A stretch of DNA of 64,000 nt from Clitopilus passeckerianus (Eukaryota > Basidiomycota > Agaricomycetes > Agaricales > Entolomataceae): NCBI GenBank assembly GCA_944990035.1, contig CALYLX010000093.1, positions 62,001 through 126,000 of the forward strand. The letters are read 5' to 3'. The position numbers were made by a program, and so were the translations under genes. This document shows, one piece after another, positions 12,401 through 27,188 of the stretch (the first letter of the stretch is position 1; each line of letters begins with the position of its first letter). The notes under the pieces are model-generated. The model saw nothing but the letters and a program-made list of their open reading frames with translations. It did not search any database and was not told where the DNA came from.

Positions 12401-14949
12401 ATTGTGTACCAGGTTCCAGGACCCGCAAGGCATTCGTCATGACCTGTAAAATTGCCGTTCGCTGGAAGAAAGCAGCAGCTCCAATGGTCGTGCCAGGGAT
12501 ACGCGTAGTAACATTGATATCCGACCTGGGAGTTTTGGTGGCAATCTGTACAAGTTCAATAAATTTTAGAATTCATGTGGGCGGAAGGATTGAATTACCC
12601 TTGAAAGCCCAGGTGAGGGATTGAAATCCGTGCTCAGAATGAGCGTGTCGTTTTCCATCTGGACTGGCCTTTCGTATGCAACGCCTCCTGACTTGGCTGG
12701 TTGGCGGATCGGTAATGACCACATCCCGCGTGCACCTCCTATCAGGTGCAGCTTGCGTTTTGTACGAATTGGCAGGTCCCGCTGATTTGATAATGTGCCT
12801 CAGTTATGGAGTCCGGAGAAAGCCACAGAAACCTTTACCTGGAACAGTGTGAATCCTCCTAAGGATCCCGCACCTGTCGCTGCAACCAGTTCGGAAGTAG
12901 GTTTATCCTAGATAGACGATTAACCAACTTATCCATGATGGAGATACAAAGCGTACGCCATTATGCGCCAGAGAGAACGTCATGTCGGTAATGGGGCCAT
13001 GAGCAGGCAGAGCGTCACATATGGAAAGTTTGATGACTGTTCTTGTCTTTTTCTTCGCTTCTTGTACGACACCATTCGTCGCAGGTTCGCTTTTCTTCGA
13101 AGGGCCATAAAGATCTATTGTCCAATCGTTTAGCAACAGACAGTGAAGGAAGAACAAAAATCCGACCTTCATCTTCGTCCAAATCCATCTCATCATTCGT
13201 CTGAACAACAGCAGCCGGCGAGGTATCCATCTCATCATCCACCTCTTCCTCCACATGTGCCGCTTTCAGTAGCACCGACGCCCCAACAGTGCTCCCAACA
13301 AACAAATGCGCCTCCGACACCCTTTTGATAGTAGTGGGTATCGTAGTCTGCGCAAGAGCAGCTCCCATACTGAGTTTCGAAATATTCTTCCCATCCGCAA
13401 TGAATTCCACAGGGTATATCGCGCCGTCCCTAAGGATGACGAACATAGTCTTATCGTCGACGAAAACGGCTCGTGAGCCTTCCAGTTCGAGATTGCGGGC
13501 TTGGTGCTCTGGAGGAATGGCGGGGAAGGAGATGTCGCTGACGCGGCTGGCCCATCCGTTTAGGGGGAGGGTGACTTTTCGGGAGATTTGGTCGACGTAG
13601 ACGATGGAGTTACTTGTGATGATGGAGACGCCGCCGATTGAGGTAGAGCATGCGAGGAGAGAGAGCGAGTCATGAGGAAGGCCTTGGACTGAGGTGATGA
13701 TTGGGTAGTTTTGCCCCACAATGTCGAGGGTAAAGATGATCAGGCGGACGGTGTCCTTGAACTCTTTTAGGCGGCTAATATCAAGATTATGAGTGGATGT
13801 AGCATGGGAGCAACTCAGACAACCTACCCAGTCCATGTTTGCTGAGTTTGGAAAAGAACGGCAATAGTTGGCTTATTGAAGCCGGGTAAGAACACAAAGT
13901 CGATAATATGACGAATGTTGGGGTCAATCACTGCTGGTAGATCCAGGAGGAAGCTAGAAGCGTATGGAACATCTCTGTATACTAGTTAACCTCAAGCGGT
14001 GTAAGTAGGTTGTTGGTTACGAACCTAGTCTGCATTTGTTGAGTTTCCTGATCCACGACGTCCATTGTGGTTTGGAAAAAGGGCAAAATGGCAAACGTTT
14101 CTTTGGGCAGAGAAAGAGCAGCACATCGCGAGAGATCGTCCACGCGAAGTGAAAAACGGAATAGTGACGAGTCCAAGGACATCTTATTGAATGATTAGGC
14201 ACAAGAAATAGTTAAGCACCCGAAATGAACATACCAACTGAGGCGCACGCTCGTAGGTATGGATTGAGACCGTGATGAGATCGTGAACAGCAGTCGACCA
14301 CTCCAGCAGAGCAATCTAACGGGCTTCAGGTTAGCCTTTCTTTGAAAGTCAACTTACTGGTTAACCTTCGTACCTTTGCATCTCTGAACGATACCAGCAG
14401 CCTATCAAGCTTGTCATCCAGCGTGCTTACAGTCTTGATAGCTTCTACGCCTGTCACGACGCCATGCAAACGATGTTCTCGCACAAGGTAGAACTTCGTG
14501 ACGGTCGGTGCACTGGCTTGCGATTGACCGGTCGACTGTAAACAATAGTGTCAGCTCAGCTCACTCGACATACTCCATTCAAATAAAATCGCATTTTTTG
14601 CAGAGAAAATACATTTGGCTGGACTAATCACCTTCGCTATATTCACAAAGCCTTCCCCCTCCCGATCCATTTCAACCTCTCCCTCGACTGCCTCTGTCCC
14701 TTTTCTAACCGATGACCTCCGGTCGCGTTCCTCATCCAGCTGGGGCACTATCGGTGCCAGCTCCTCCCTCACTTCAAAGATGCGAAGGAGATTTGATCTA
14801 GCAACAACAACATTGCACAGAGTTCTTGCAGTAAATTCTTGTCGAAGCGTAGGGTTTTCCAATTTATCAACCGCTGAGGGTATAAGCCTCAAACTTGCTG
14901 CAAATTCGACTCCGCTCGGTGGCAGAACTTCTTGACGAATAGACTGCAT
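9463..14949 (-). CDS. CFT1: CFT1/CPSF160, mRNA cleavage and polyadenylation factor subunit
   Basis: The large beta-propeller subunit of the cleavage and polyadenylation factor, which helps recognise the AAUAAA region of pre-mRNA 3' ends in the nucleus. The N-terminus MQSIRQEVLPPSGVEF and the VVARSNLLRIFEVREE stretch match the family start. The middle has NYPIITSVQGLPHDSLSLLAC and an acidic insert. The C-terminal half has EYVNDIAIVTLETSSTESG with IAVGTSIDRGEDLAVKGA, then LLLVGDAVKSV, QEDPYKMVLLAKDINHVCVT and DPDSRDGRHLLLRTEF. The tail KGILDGNLLSHF ends at TAG 9463-9465. Many introns of about 50-65 bp interrupt the gene; the last coding join reads NPRAFR then IVRNDLVSKPL across a 64-bp intron (about 9633-9697). 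No break was seen. It is divergent from the Ser/Pro-rich gene to the right. Confidence 0.93.
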
Positions 14950-15894
14950 TGCTCAAGCCCAAAACACGCGCGTTGGGCAGGGATTCCGAGTAATTTCGTA
15001 GTCTAGCAATTTCGGGCCCTATTATGCCTGTTGGTCGGGCAAAAATCAGATCAAACTGGATCTTCCTGGAACATGGAGACATACCTAGACGTTTCCACAC
15101 CTTTCTCTGTGTAAAATGCCACGAAACCCGAGAATTCTAGCGCCTGTATGTCTGGAAACCAACAGCCTTTGCGTGCAGGCCAGCGTCAAGACCGTCAGAA
15201 CCTCCGGCTAAGCTGTGGCTTACGTACACAACAACACGTGGGAAACGCCTACACTGTGCCAAGGTCCGCTGTGCCTGTGGCCTTCTGAAGGACCTCCATG
15301 TCGAAATGGCTCCAATTGCAAAACTGCCCTATGCGTCTTAGCTCAGTCAGAACAACTTCTAGTATCATGCTACACTATCAGCCGCATGTTATCAGCCGCC
15401 AATGATTTTTTCCCGGCTACCTTTGAGGCTGTTTGCTGCCTCGGAACCCAAGCCAGGGATCCGATCGTCGTTTCATGAGGCTGCTGAAAGCTTGAGGCCA
15501 CCTGCTTGAGATACGGCTTTATGTCTGCTTGCTAGCGAGACCTCTCAGGCTCGCCAATCACCGAAGCTTGCACCGTGATCCTACGTCAGGTCTCCAGAAT
15601 AATTTACCCTTCTGCACATTGGGTATTGAGACTGAAGCCAAATACCCCAATCTCGAAAATGAAAAGCAGGCTCTCCGCAGAATCTGTAACGCTCACTTCA
15701 AGTATCACAGAACACTCGATCATTGCTTGTTCACGTCAACAGGATCCAATTGCCGTTCCGCACCTCCACCAGCCGCGTGTATCAAAAAGCGCGTTACATT
15801 TGTGTCATGTGCAGGACATGCGTCTGCCTGCTACTTATACGCTCCAATATCTCTTCGTATTAGCCACCAATGCTCCCTTAGCTCGTTGGCTAAG
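14950..15894. other. Intergenic between CFT1 and the Ser/Pro-rich gene
   Basis: Shared upstream region of two divergently transcribed genes. Open frames on the plus strand (for example 15575-15994) overlap the start of the next gene in other frames and have no recognisable content. A 5' UTR exon could lie here; I cannot show it. Confidence 0.5.
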
Positions 15895-18165
15895 ATGCTT
15901 GCCACTCTTCCCGCTGTCGATAACGCCCGGATGCGTCTGCCGTCGACTTCCAAGGCAAGATTTATGTTCTCAACGCAAGAATCACCGAAACTGACATTTC
16001 TCTTATCATCAGAATTATATCCCAAGAGGCTTTTCGGTTCGTGTCTTCAAGGGACCCACCGCTGGTCAACCCTCCGCCACAGCAACCTTCAACGTTGGTT
16101 ATCGTGGCTTCAACTCTGCAGAGCAGAATCAATCGACTCAAAACTGGTATACACCCCGTACCGCCAACGACTCTCGGACATCGCCACAGTCGAATCAAAA
16201 CCCCTCCTCCCACGACCACAACGCTAATTTACGACAAGCACGATCACGTTTCTCGATTTATAAAGACGCAAACGAGACTTATATTTACGAACCATCGCTT
16301 TCCACCAACAACGATGTATATTCAAACTCTGATTTCGACTCATCCACAACGAGTTTAACGACCTCGTCTCCTATCTCACCCACGGTCTCGACGGATAGTC
16401 TGGTGGCAATTAAAAGCCCACCGACAACTCACGCATCCCTCCCCCACGACCCTCGTTCCACAACACCCGTCTTAAGGGGCCAAAATAGCCTCGACGCTCC
16501 AGGTCGGTCATCGAGTGACCGATCCCTCCAGAGCTATCCAACAACTTCAGGAAGTACCATCCCCAACCACCTCTATCTAAGGACTGACCAGAACTCGCTC
16601 TCAGCCCCATCTCATCTCTTACCTACCATTGACGACCCGGATAGCCCATTATACCCACCCAGTACAGCGTCCGAATTCGAACGCAGGGAACGTGAAGAAG
16701 TAGCCAAGGCGAATGCAGAATATAACGCTAGCTCCTCCTCGGGAAGCTCTACGTCGAGCTATCAGGCAACACCCGTACTCACCGTACCCGTTCCTCCCTC
16801 TCAGCGAGATAATTCCAGCAATCAACGTTTCTTCCCCTCCCTTCCTCTTCGTAGCAGCCCCGAGCAGGAACCCGCCACCATTCCACGACCGTACAATGGT
16901 GGTGAGGTCAGAGGCGGAAGCCTACCCACCCTTTCGCCATATCGGCCCGCCTCTGAAACCATGAGGCGCAACTCTGCCGATCATGCACCGGTGTCGTTCA
17001 ACTCACACCGCTCGAGCGTGGTTTTCCAGCCTCAAGGTGCCAATGAGGGATCGTCCGCCAGTCGATATGTGCCCATCGCTCAGACGATGGTGTCCCAACC
17101 CAGATCAGGCCAGCACGGAGCCTCGTACGATGGTACAGTCAGTGTCGTCCCGCATTATACGCCCGTTCGTGGTATCTACAGCGACCCGCACCAGCAGCCG
17201 GTTTCAGCATACGGTCTGAATCGGACACCGTCGAGAGGTTCTCCTCGTCAAGATATAGCGGCGCCTGTACCTTCAACAACCCATATCTCCGCAGGTTCTC
17301 CTCCAAGGACCTCCCCGAACGGGTCTCCTCATAGCCTCAATCGAGCTCCCAGTCAAAGAGGATCTCCGCAGGCAGAGCAGGCCAACAGGGCATCCCCAAC
17401 ACGAGACCGACTCTCACCCAACAACCATTCCTTACCAAGACCATCCCCGCCTCAGATCTACCGCCCAGCCGACGGCGGCGTTAACGGCCCTAATAGCCTC
17501 CCGGGAGCGATGCCGGGCCCACAAAGTGCATTTGCAACCTCGAATACCTCCCGCGGCAGTAATGGCCCCAACATGGTCACGTCGGCAAACCCGACCCCAC
17601 TTTCCCAGATTGCGCCTCCATTACATCATCCCGCTCCTCCTGGCCCTGGCCATGGTCTACCTCAAAGGCGGCATTCGGATAGCGATACTTACGTATCTCA
17701 TTCTTCGACCGCCCCAGGCTCCCTAGCTCTTGTTCCTGTCGACCCTCAGAACTCAAGGCCAGATAGTACGCAACGACGGTTTTCGGACCCTGAGCAGAGT
17801 ATGGTTTCGAGTGTGAATCAGAGGCATTTCGAGGTGATGCATGGTGGTCGTTCGGTTCGCTGGAACGACAATTTGATCTGCCCATCCCCTATTCTTGCAT
17901 GTCAACGCCGAAAGGGATGGTATAATCGACGAGGGTACGTGCTTTGCTGCTCATTTGAGGCCTGTTAACTCATGACTTTGTTAGTGACCAACTATGGACT
18001 AACGGCGGAGCGTACAAGCCCGCTCTTCCTGGAGAGGAATATCCCCGAGATTTGTGCGAATACCCAGACCTTGGAATGGGCTGGATGAATGAGGATGGTG
18101 TACGCATTGATATGAAGCACCGCCTCATTCCAAAGGTGCCCAAGAAGTCGGCCTTGAAAAAGTGA
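15895..18165 (+). CDS. Conserved Ser/Pro-rich protein of unknown function
   Basis: A long, low-complexity, probably disordered protein of about 700 residues. The likely start is ATG 15895 (MLATLPAVDNARMRLPSTSK), joined through a possible GC-AG intron (about 15957-16014) to NYIPRGFSVRVFKGPTAGQP. The frame then stays open through a Ser/Pro/Asn-rich body (SRGSPRQ, SPPRTSPNGSPHSLNRAPSQ) to a compact C-terminus. That C-terminus, SVRWNDNLICPSPIL with RRKGWYNRRG, is spliced across an intron at about 17935-17980 to DQLWTNGGAYKPALPGEEYP and GMGWMNEDGVRIDMKHRL, ending in a basic tail PKVPKKSALKK and TGA 18163-18165. The conserved tail suggests a short folded or binding motif on a disordered scaffold. 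No catalytic motif is visible. The 5' exon is less certain than the rest. Confidence 0.75.
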
Positions 18166-18402
18166 GATGATTCTGGACCTCATGAACTTTTACGACGATA
18201 CGGTAGCCGGCTTCCAGAATATTGCTGTATTTATATCTTTTCTACCTTTGTGAGGTTAATGGAACATTAGTTCTCTGTAGTGACCCGATAGTATCTATTG
18301 TATCCGTAGCTAGTTTACAATTTGTTTTGGTGTATCAAATAAATAGTCCCAATGCGAAGATGAGTACAATGAATTCATGCGTGGTTCCAAAGTAGAAGTG
18401 AA

Positions 18403-22150
<3,748 letters not shown>

Positions 22151-22443
22151 TCGCTTTCTTTGTTGAGAAACACGCGTTTTATCGCGTCCAGTGTCAACAG
22201 AAGGTCATCTGCCTCGACGCGAACTTGAATCTAATAAACTGAGGTGATCGCGTGGTCGAGTCACGGTCAAGGTCACGATGGGATATTTATATTTGTTTGA
22301 ATCAGAAGCTACATCTTGGCCTTAGATTTAGGCTGAGCTGGTCTGGCTCGTCTTAGCAAGCTCCTTTGTCAACGTGAAAGCCATCGAGTTCGCTGTTTGG
22401 CCACTGCCTCTGCTAGTTACTCTGACCACAGCCATTGAATCCT

Positions 22444-23639
22444 ATGCCTTTCGGAGAGATCGTCTGTGGTGCCCCAGGCTCAGGCAAATCCACATACTGC
22501 TACGGCAAGCACCAACTTTTCACGGCCCTCAACCGACCAATTTCTGTCGTCAACCTCGACCCCGCAAACGACAACATTTCATATCCATGTGCTGTTGACA
22601 TATCCTCCCTGATAACTCTAAAAGATGTCATGGAGGAGCACGGACTAGGACCAAATGGCGGCCTCATCTATTGTATGGAATATCTAGAAGTCAACTTTGA
22701 TTGGTTGGAGGACCGGCTGAAGGAGCTTGGGCACGATGCCTATGTGCTCTTTGATCTCCCTGGTCAAGTGGAGCTGAGTACGAATCACGATAGTGTGAAG
22801 AGGATTGCGGAGAGGTTGACCAAGCTTGGATTTCGGGTGAGTGGCTCCAACTTTGATGGTGTGGATGGTGATAGATGGTAATGAAGCTTGCTGCAGTGCA
22901 TTTGTGCGATGCGCACTACGTGACGGATGCTTCGAAGTATATCTCGGTTTTGTTGCTTTCGTTAAGGACGATGCTGCATCTGGAGTTGCCGCATGTTAAT
23001 GTCCTGTCGAAAGTGGACCTGATACAGCAGTATGGGGAGCTAGGTTCGTAATATTATCAGACACATCTGTACAATATCTCACCATTCCTTACGATAGACT
23101 TCAACCTGGATTTCTATACCGAAGTCCAAGATCTATCATACCTCGAGAACTCCTTATCTGCGTCCCTCCCACCAAAATACGCCTCCCTAAACATGGCCAT
23201 GATCTCGCTCGTAGAGGACTACAATCTCGTGGGGTTCGAAACCCTAGCAGTTGAGGTACTTTCCTTCCACATTCCTCCCTTATCCCTAGTAATCATCCAT
23301 TAACAGGACAAAGACTCCATGCTCAACCTAACCCGCGCCATCGACCGAGCAACAGGCTACGTCTTCGTCCCTCCCCCTTCCTCCTCCCTACCACCAGGAG
23401 CTGTGGACACACCAGATCAAGCCGCACCATCTCACAGGCCGAACGAATACGCACTATTTTCGACGGCTGCTGGGGCGCTGAAGGGAGAGAAGAGCGATAT
23501 AAGGGATGTGCAGGAGAGATGGGTCGATGCGAGGGAGGAGTGGGATGCGTTCGAGAAGAGGAAGTGGAGGAAGGAGGGGGAGTTGGTTAGGGATGCTGTG
23601 GCGAGGGAGAAGGCGGGGAGGGAAGAGGGGAAGACGTAG
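22444..23639 (+). CDS. GPN2: GPN-loop GTPase 2
   Basis: GPN-loop GTPases act in assembly and nuclear import of RNA polymerases. The start [20 protein letters not shown] carries the P-loop; the invariant Gly-Pro-Asn loop is in [14 protein letters not shown], and the G3 motif in FDLPGQVEL. After a 50-bp intron (about 22836-22886) the protein continues [20 protein letters not shown] and the base-recognition motif LSKVDL. Further introns lie near 23045-23098 and 23258-23306. The C-terminus ([20 protein letters not shown] and a basic tail) ends at TAG 23637-23639. Start and length (about 360 aa) fit the family. Degenerate copies of this gene's last 200 or so bases occur at 34.87-35.03 and 36.93-37.17 kb; this is the complete and presumably only functional copy. 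Confidence 0.92.
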
Positions 23640-23907
23640 GTGAGGATTGGAAATGTTAGCTGTTAGAAGATAATGTCCTGGTTCGATCTTCGCTTTCAAT
23701 GAGGCCCTCCAAGCAACCCAGGCCCATATCCCATAGCATAGGCTATTCCGAATAGTCGTTTGTGGCCTTCACAATAGTACAACAGTTGGGCAACCAGGAT
23801 GGTGAATACTGTAGAGCGAAAGCAGAATGTGTTCATGTATCCTTATGATAAGGAATACAAGTATTTATAGTGCCACGCGTAGCCTTCTTTTTTCTCTTGT
23901 ACCACGA

Positions 23908-24470
23908 CCATGGGCGACAAGCCAAGCCCCTATCAGTGGTTCACATCTTCAGCTCTATTGTAGGTCGAGGGTGCTTTGTCCACTTACTTACCTGGTTATG
24001 CAGCGCCTGAGGGCGACATTCTAGAGAATCAGATCAAGGTTTTCGACGATGGGTTTATCAAGAAGACTATTCATAGAGAATAGTCTTATCAAGTATGGCA
24101 AGACCTCTACAACCGTAATTAAGCACTCATTGAGTCGACTTGCCTTTATGTCGATGATTCCTAACAGTGAAGTGCTGGCATCCCCAACAGAACTTGGCCA
24201 ATCAAGGAGTTTCCTAGATACTACGTCGCTCAACTCAATCTGTTCCATTAGCCGTGACCATTACGACCAAGTCATCGAGAACCTCGACGAGGAGTTTTCG
24301 CCGGTCGCCTTGCTCTTCATATCGACTCGATCAGGCAATATATAACCTAAATGTAAATATAGTGTTAGCGATTTGTTTCCTCGAATCAGGTGCCACTCCG
24401 ATCCAGCCATCGTTTCTGGAAAGTATTATCTTCATCGATCTCTCCAGGCCCAACATCTTCGCTAGAGCGG
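23908..24470 (+). pseudogene. Decayed UstYa-like (DUF3328) gene copy
   Basis: A broken relative of the two intact UstYa-like genes at 27.2 and 33.7 kb. The promoter-proximal sequence and start (accacgaccatgggcgac, ATG 23910) match, but the region coding for the N-terminal cytosolic part and the membrane helix is deleted, so the start codon runs almost directly into the GSHLQLY segment. Exon 2 (DILENQIKVFDDGFIKK) meets an in-frame TAG after TIHRE. Exon 3 (SPTELGQSRSF region) and the exon that should carry the first HxxHC motif are shifted or lost, while scattered matches continue to the CHSDPS-coding segment near 24390-24423. No functional product is expected. Confidence 0.85.
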
Positions 24471-25094
24471 TTAAGAGACGACTTAGTTGTTAGACCATAA
24501 TGGGTCTGCAAAGGAGAGGACAAACAGTAATGGAAAGTACGCCGCTCACCCTCATGTTCCATCGATTCGGGAGTAAGGAGATGCCGAGTAAACTATTTAG
24601 ATGGATTTTACCCTTTGCAGATAATCGACGTAGCGACTCCCTGAAGGAACCCTCGCTGGCTAATTAACCTTTTCTTCGAAACTCAACAATTCATGCTGGG
24701 TGGTCGGAGCGGTAAAGTAAGCGCCTATCAATCTAGTTCACGTCAGCGTCGCCGCTTAGCAGACCTAGCCTGGGTCGACTGCTGTAGAACGATGCTGCCA
24801 TTTTCTGATTTTACGGTACGGTTCACCTTTTACTTCATTATACATCATATCGAAGCGTTTCCTCGCAAGCCAGTTCCGCACCCTGCGGTTTGAGAGATGT
24901 CAGGCTGTCATTCATGAAATCCATGTGGCGGCAGGTTACAAACGGTTACTAAGGGTCGTAAATGGTGAAAAGAGACTTTGTATCGAGTTATTCATATCAA
25001 GTAGCAACGTGTATTTGGAAGTTCGAAAGGAGAAATCTGGATAAAGAAGATTAGATAATAAAATCATGGTCACAAATTCTACGAGTGCTTACCA
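24471..25094. other. Intergenic, 3' flank of precursor P1
   Basis: No gene seen. The sequence near 25025-25065 (atctggataaagaagatta) recurs downstream of precursor P3 near 31890-31910, and in weaker form near 37460, so the duplicated unit includes 3' flanks of the precursors. Confidence 0.6.
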
Positions 25095-25148
25095 TTCTAA
25101 GGTGCCCCATCCACCAACCCACTGGGATGGGAATACAATGTCCTCTTA
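25095..25148 (-). repeat. Decayed ninth core repeat beyond the P1 stop codon
   Basis: Directly after the TAA of P1 the same frame reads EDIVFPSQWVGGWGT and stops again at TAA. It aligns with the core repeat (DIVFLPQSVGGWAPG), so the stop probably arose within a formerly longer array. Confidence 0.75.
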
Positions 25149-25925
25149 GGCTTTGGCAGCCTCTTCGCGCTTGCCAGGAGCCCATCCGCCAACAGACTGG
25201 GGAAGGAAAACGATGTCGTCATCGGCTTTGGTAGCCTCCTCACGCTTGCCAGGAGCCCATCCGCCAACAGACTGGGGAAGGAAAACGATGTCGTCGTCGG
25301 CTTTGGTAGCCTCCTCACGCTTGCCAGGAGCCCATCCGCCAACAGACTGGGGAAGGAAAACGATGTCGTCATCGGCTTTGGTAGCCTCCTCACGCTTGCC
25401 AGGAGCCCATCCGCCAACAGACTGGGGAAGGAAAACGATGTCGTCGTCGGCTTTGGTAGCCTCCTCACGCTTGCCAGGAGCCCATCCGCCAACAGACTGG
25501 GGAAGGAAAACGATGTCGTCGTCAGCTTTGGTAGCCTCCTCACGCTTGCCAGGAGCCCATCCGCCAATAGACTGGGGGAGGAAAACGATGTCGTCGTCGG
25601 CTTTGGTAGCCTCCTCACGCTTGCCAGGAGCCCATCCGCCAACAGACTGGGGAAGGAAAACGATGTCGTCGTCGGCTTTGGTAGCCTCCTCACGCTTGCC
25701 AGGAGCCCATCCGCCAACAGACTGGGGAAGGAAGACAATGTCGTCGTCGGCTTTGGTGGCCTCTCCACGACGTTCTAGGTCATAAAGCACAGCTCAGAAT
25801 CTGATAACAACGGATATGAACGAAGACTAACCAGTCGCAAAGGTATGAGTCCCTGCGTCAATGGGTGCAGCTAAGGCTCCGAAGGCAAGTAGGGTGAGTT
25901 GAAGAAGAGCAACCGAGAGCTTCAT
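25146..25925 (-). CDS. Precursor P1: secreted Kex2-processed repeat peptide (putative RiPP precursor, 8 cores)
   Basis: A 240-residue secreted precursor. Exon 1 (25832-25925) encodes signal peptide MKLSVALLQLTLLAFGALA and a short pro-region APIDAGTHTFAT. A 57-bp intron (25775-25831) follows in phase 1. Exon 2 (25146-25774) opens with ERR and carries eight 25-residue repeats, each a KREEATKADDD spacer followed by IVFLPQSVGGWAPG; one repeat has SIGG in place of SVGG. The KR pairs are Kex2 sites, and the EEA after them recalls the EA trimming signal of the yeast alpha-factor precursor. The stop is TAA 25146-25148; in-frame sequence beyond it resembles a decayed ninth repeat. The layout matches precursors of UstYa-dependent fungal RiPPs (dikaritins), and intact UstYa-like genes lie nearby; the head-to-head neighbour is at 27189. 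The product has not been shown. Confidence 0.9.
25149..25770 (-). repeat. Eight 75-bp tandem repeats of P1
   Basis: Direct repeats of period 75 bp, nearly identical in DNA; most differences are silent (for example GAT/GAC in the Asp run) and one changes Val to Ile near 25566. Because the period is a multiple of three and stop codons are absent, other frames are open too; only the frame joined to the signal peptide is taken as coding. Confidence 0.95.
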
Positions 25926-27188
25926 CGTTGCGGGAGTGCTGAGGGAAGAGAGGCTTGTTCTCGAAATACCACTGCAGGGCGGTGTTGTCTACCGAAAGCT
26001 GGCACCTGTATTTATATCGTCGAAGAACTCTGCAAGTCAGCTCAGAGATTACTCGCGTCATCTGAAATCACAATGAGCTCAGAGTCATTAGCCTTAGTGG
26101 TTCAGGGTATTTCCAAAACCAACATGCCGTCTATCAATCTTGACACGAAGGGGGTGCATTCCAGGATCCACCGAATAAACGCTAGCGAATAGGATTCGGA
26201 ACAATAGAAGTCGCCTGATATCATTTCCTCCGACTCGAAAGTTGAGTAATGATCTCTGTGTGAGTGTCATTATACCGAGATGAAGATAAGAACCGTGAAG
26301 CCCCCACTGGCAAGAATTCGGTTCGTATGAATAAGGTCGGACTCGGAGCGGTATGGGGTATCTAGAGCGTCCAACCAGTCATTGAACAGTTTGAGCAGTT
26401 CCCAACCAACAGAGCCAGGGAGAAAACAGTAAGCGAGAAAAATGAAGCCCCGGAAAACCCATCCGAAAGGCAGTCGTTCCAGTGATGAAGCTATCAGACA
26501 CGACCAATCTAGCTGTCGAAATTCTGCCCCACACTTCGTCAAAAATAGCTGAAATGCACCGGAGCACAAGAATAAAAGCCTTGTGTTTCTCATTTAACAA
26601 ACCGCCACCTCGTTTTGTTCGAGCTAGAAGCCCATTTCAATCGCTTTAGCAGACGTCCTGGCGTTCATGTAGATTAAAGGTCATAGCTGAGTTGCACGTA
26701 CTAACTGGCATATTGGAGCCACGGGAAGAAGAATATCTGCCGCAGCAAACAATCGGTGCACCAATAAGAGTTCGCGCAGTGAAGTACTTTTGACCTCTGG
26801 AACCTGAACAAGTCGAGAGAGTCGTGGGCGCCGGAGAAGAGAACGGCCGGTCTAACCTGCCAAGTGCTGATCAAATAGTTAGATAGGGCATCCTTATTTA
26901 GCCAGGCCATCATTACATAATCGCTCCCTCCACCAATGACCTGTCGCCTGGTTCGCTCTATCCTTTCTCTCTGGCTGGTGTTCCCGAGGAGTAGAAAGGC
27001 TTTTAATATTGTATCTTCTTTTCGCATCGGCTACATGCATAATTTTCGCTGTCATTGAAGAGCAACCGAATTAGGATGATCACCATCTGCTTGAGGCCCA
27101 CCGTTCGGACTTGGAGCTCGCTGCTCAACTATCCTTGTAATAGGGTATTGGTTGTCACGAGTAGCCTTCTTTCCCTCGTACCACGACC
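25926..27188. promoter_or_regulatory. Divergent intergenic region between P1 and UstYa-A
   Basis: This 1.26 kb separates P1 (minus) from UstYa-A (plus). The P1-proximal part is conserved with the regions upstream of P3 and P4. The UstYa-proximal part carries a block at 27015-27085 (from cttttcgcatc to ccgaattaggatgatcacc) that recurs at 33302-33387, 33541-33626 and 36843-36938. Short open frames in the middle (26270-26600, 26701-27027 minus) have no recognisable content. Co-regulation of the pair is likely but inferred. Confidence 0.65.
26009..26016 (-). promoter_or_regulatory. TATA box of precursor P1
   Basis: TATAAATA on the minus strand, about 85 bp upstream of the P1 start codon. The same element sits at matching distance before P2, P3 and P4, inside a conserved stretch with GGTGCCAGCTTTCG-like sequence upstream of P1 and P3. 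Confidence 0.75.

Noticed and set aside
15575..15994. Plus-strand open frame before the Ser/Pro-rich gene
   Set aside because: It is in a frame that cannot be joined to the conserved body and resembles no known protein.
16403..16405. GTG as start of the Ser/Pro-rich protein
   Set aside because: The same frame is open and Ser/Pro-rich well upstream, to about 16015, so the protein starts in an earlier exon.
25146..25770. CRISPR-like array
   Set aside because: Repeats are contiguous 75-bp coding units without unique spacers, in a eukaryote.
25153..25785. Repetitive open frames on the plus strand and in a second minus frame over the P1 repeats
   Set aside because: Period of 75 bp keeps other frames open; only one frame connects by splicing to a signal peptide and has Kex2 sites conserved across the family.
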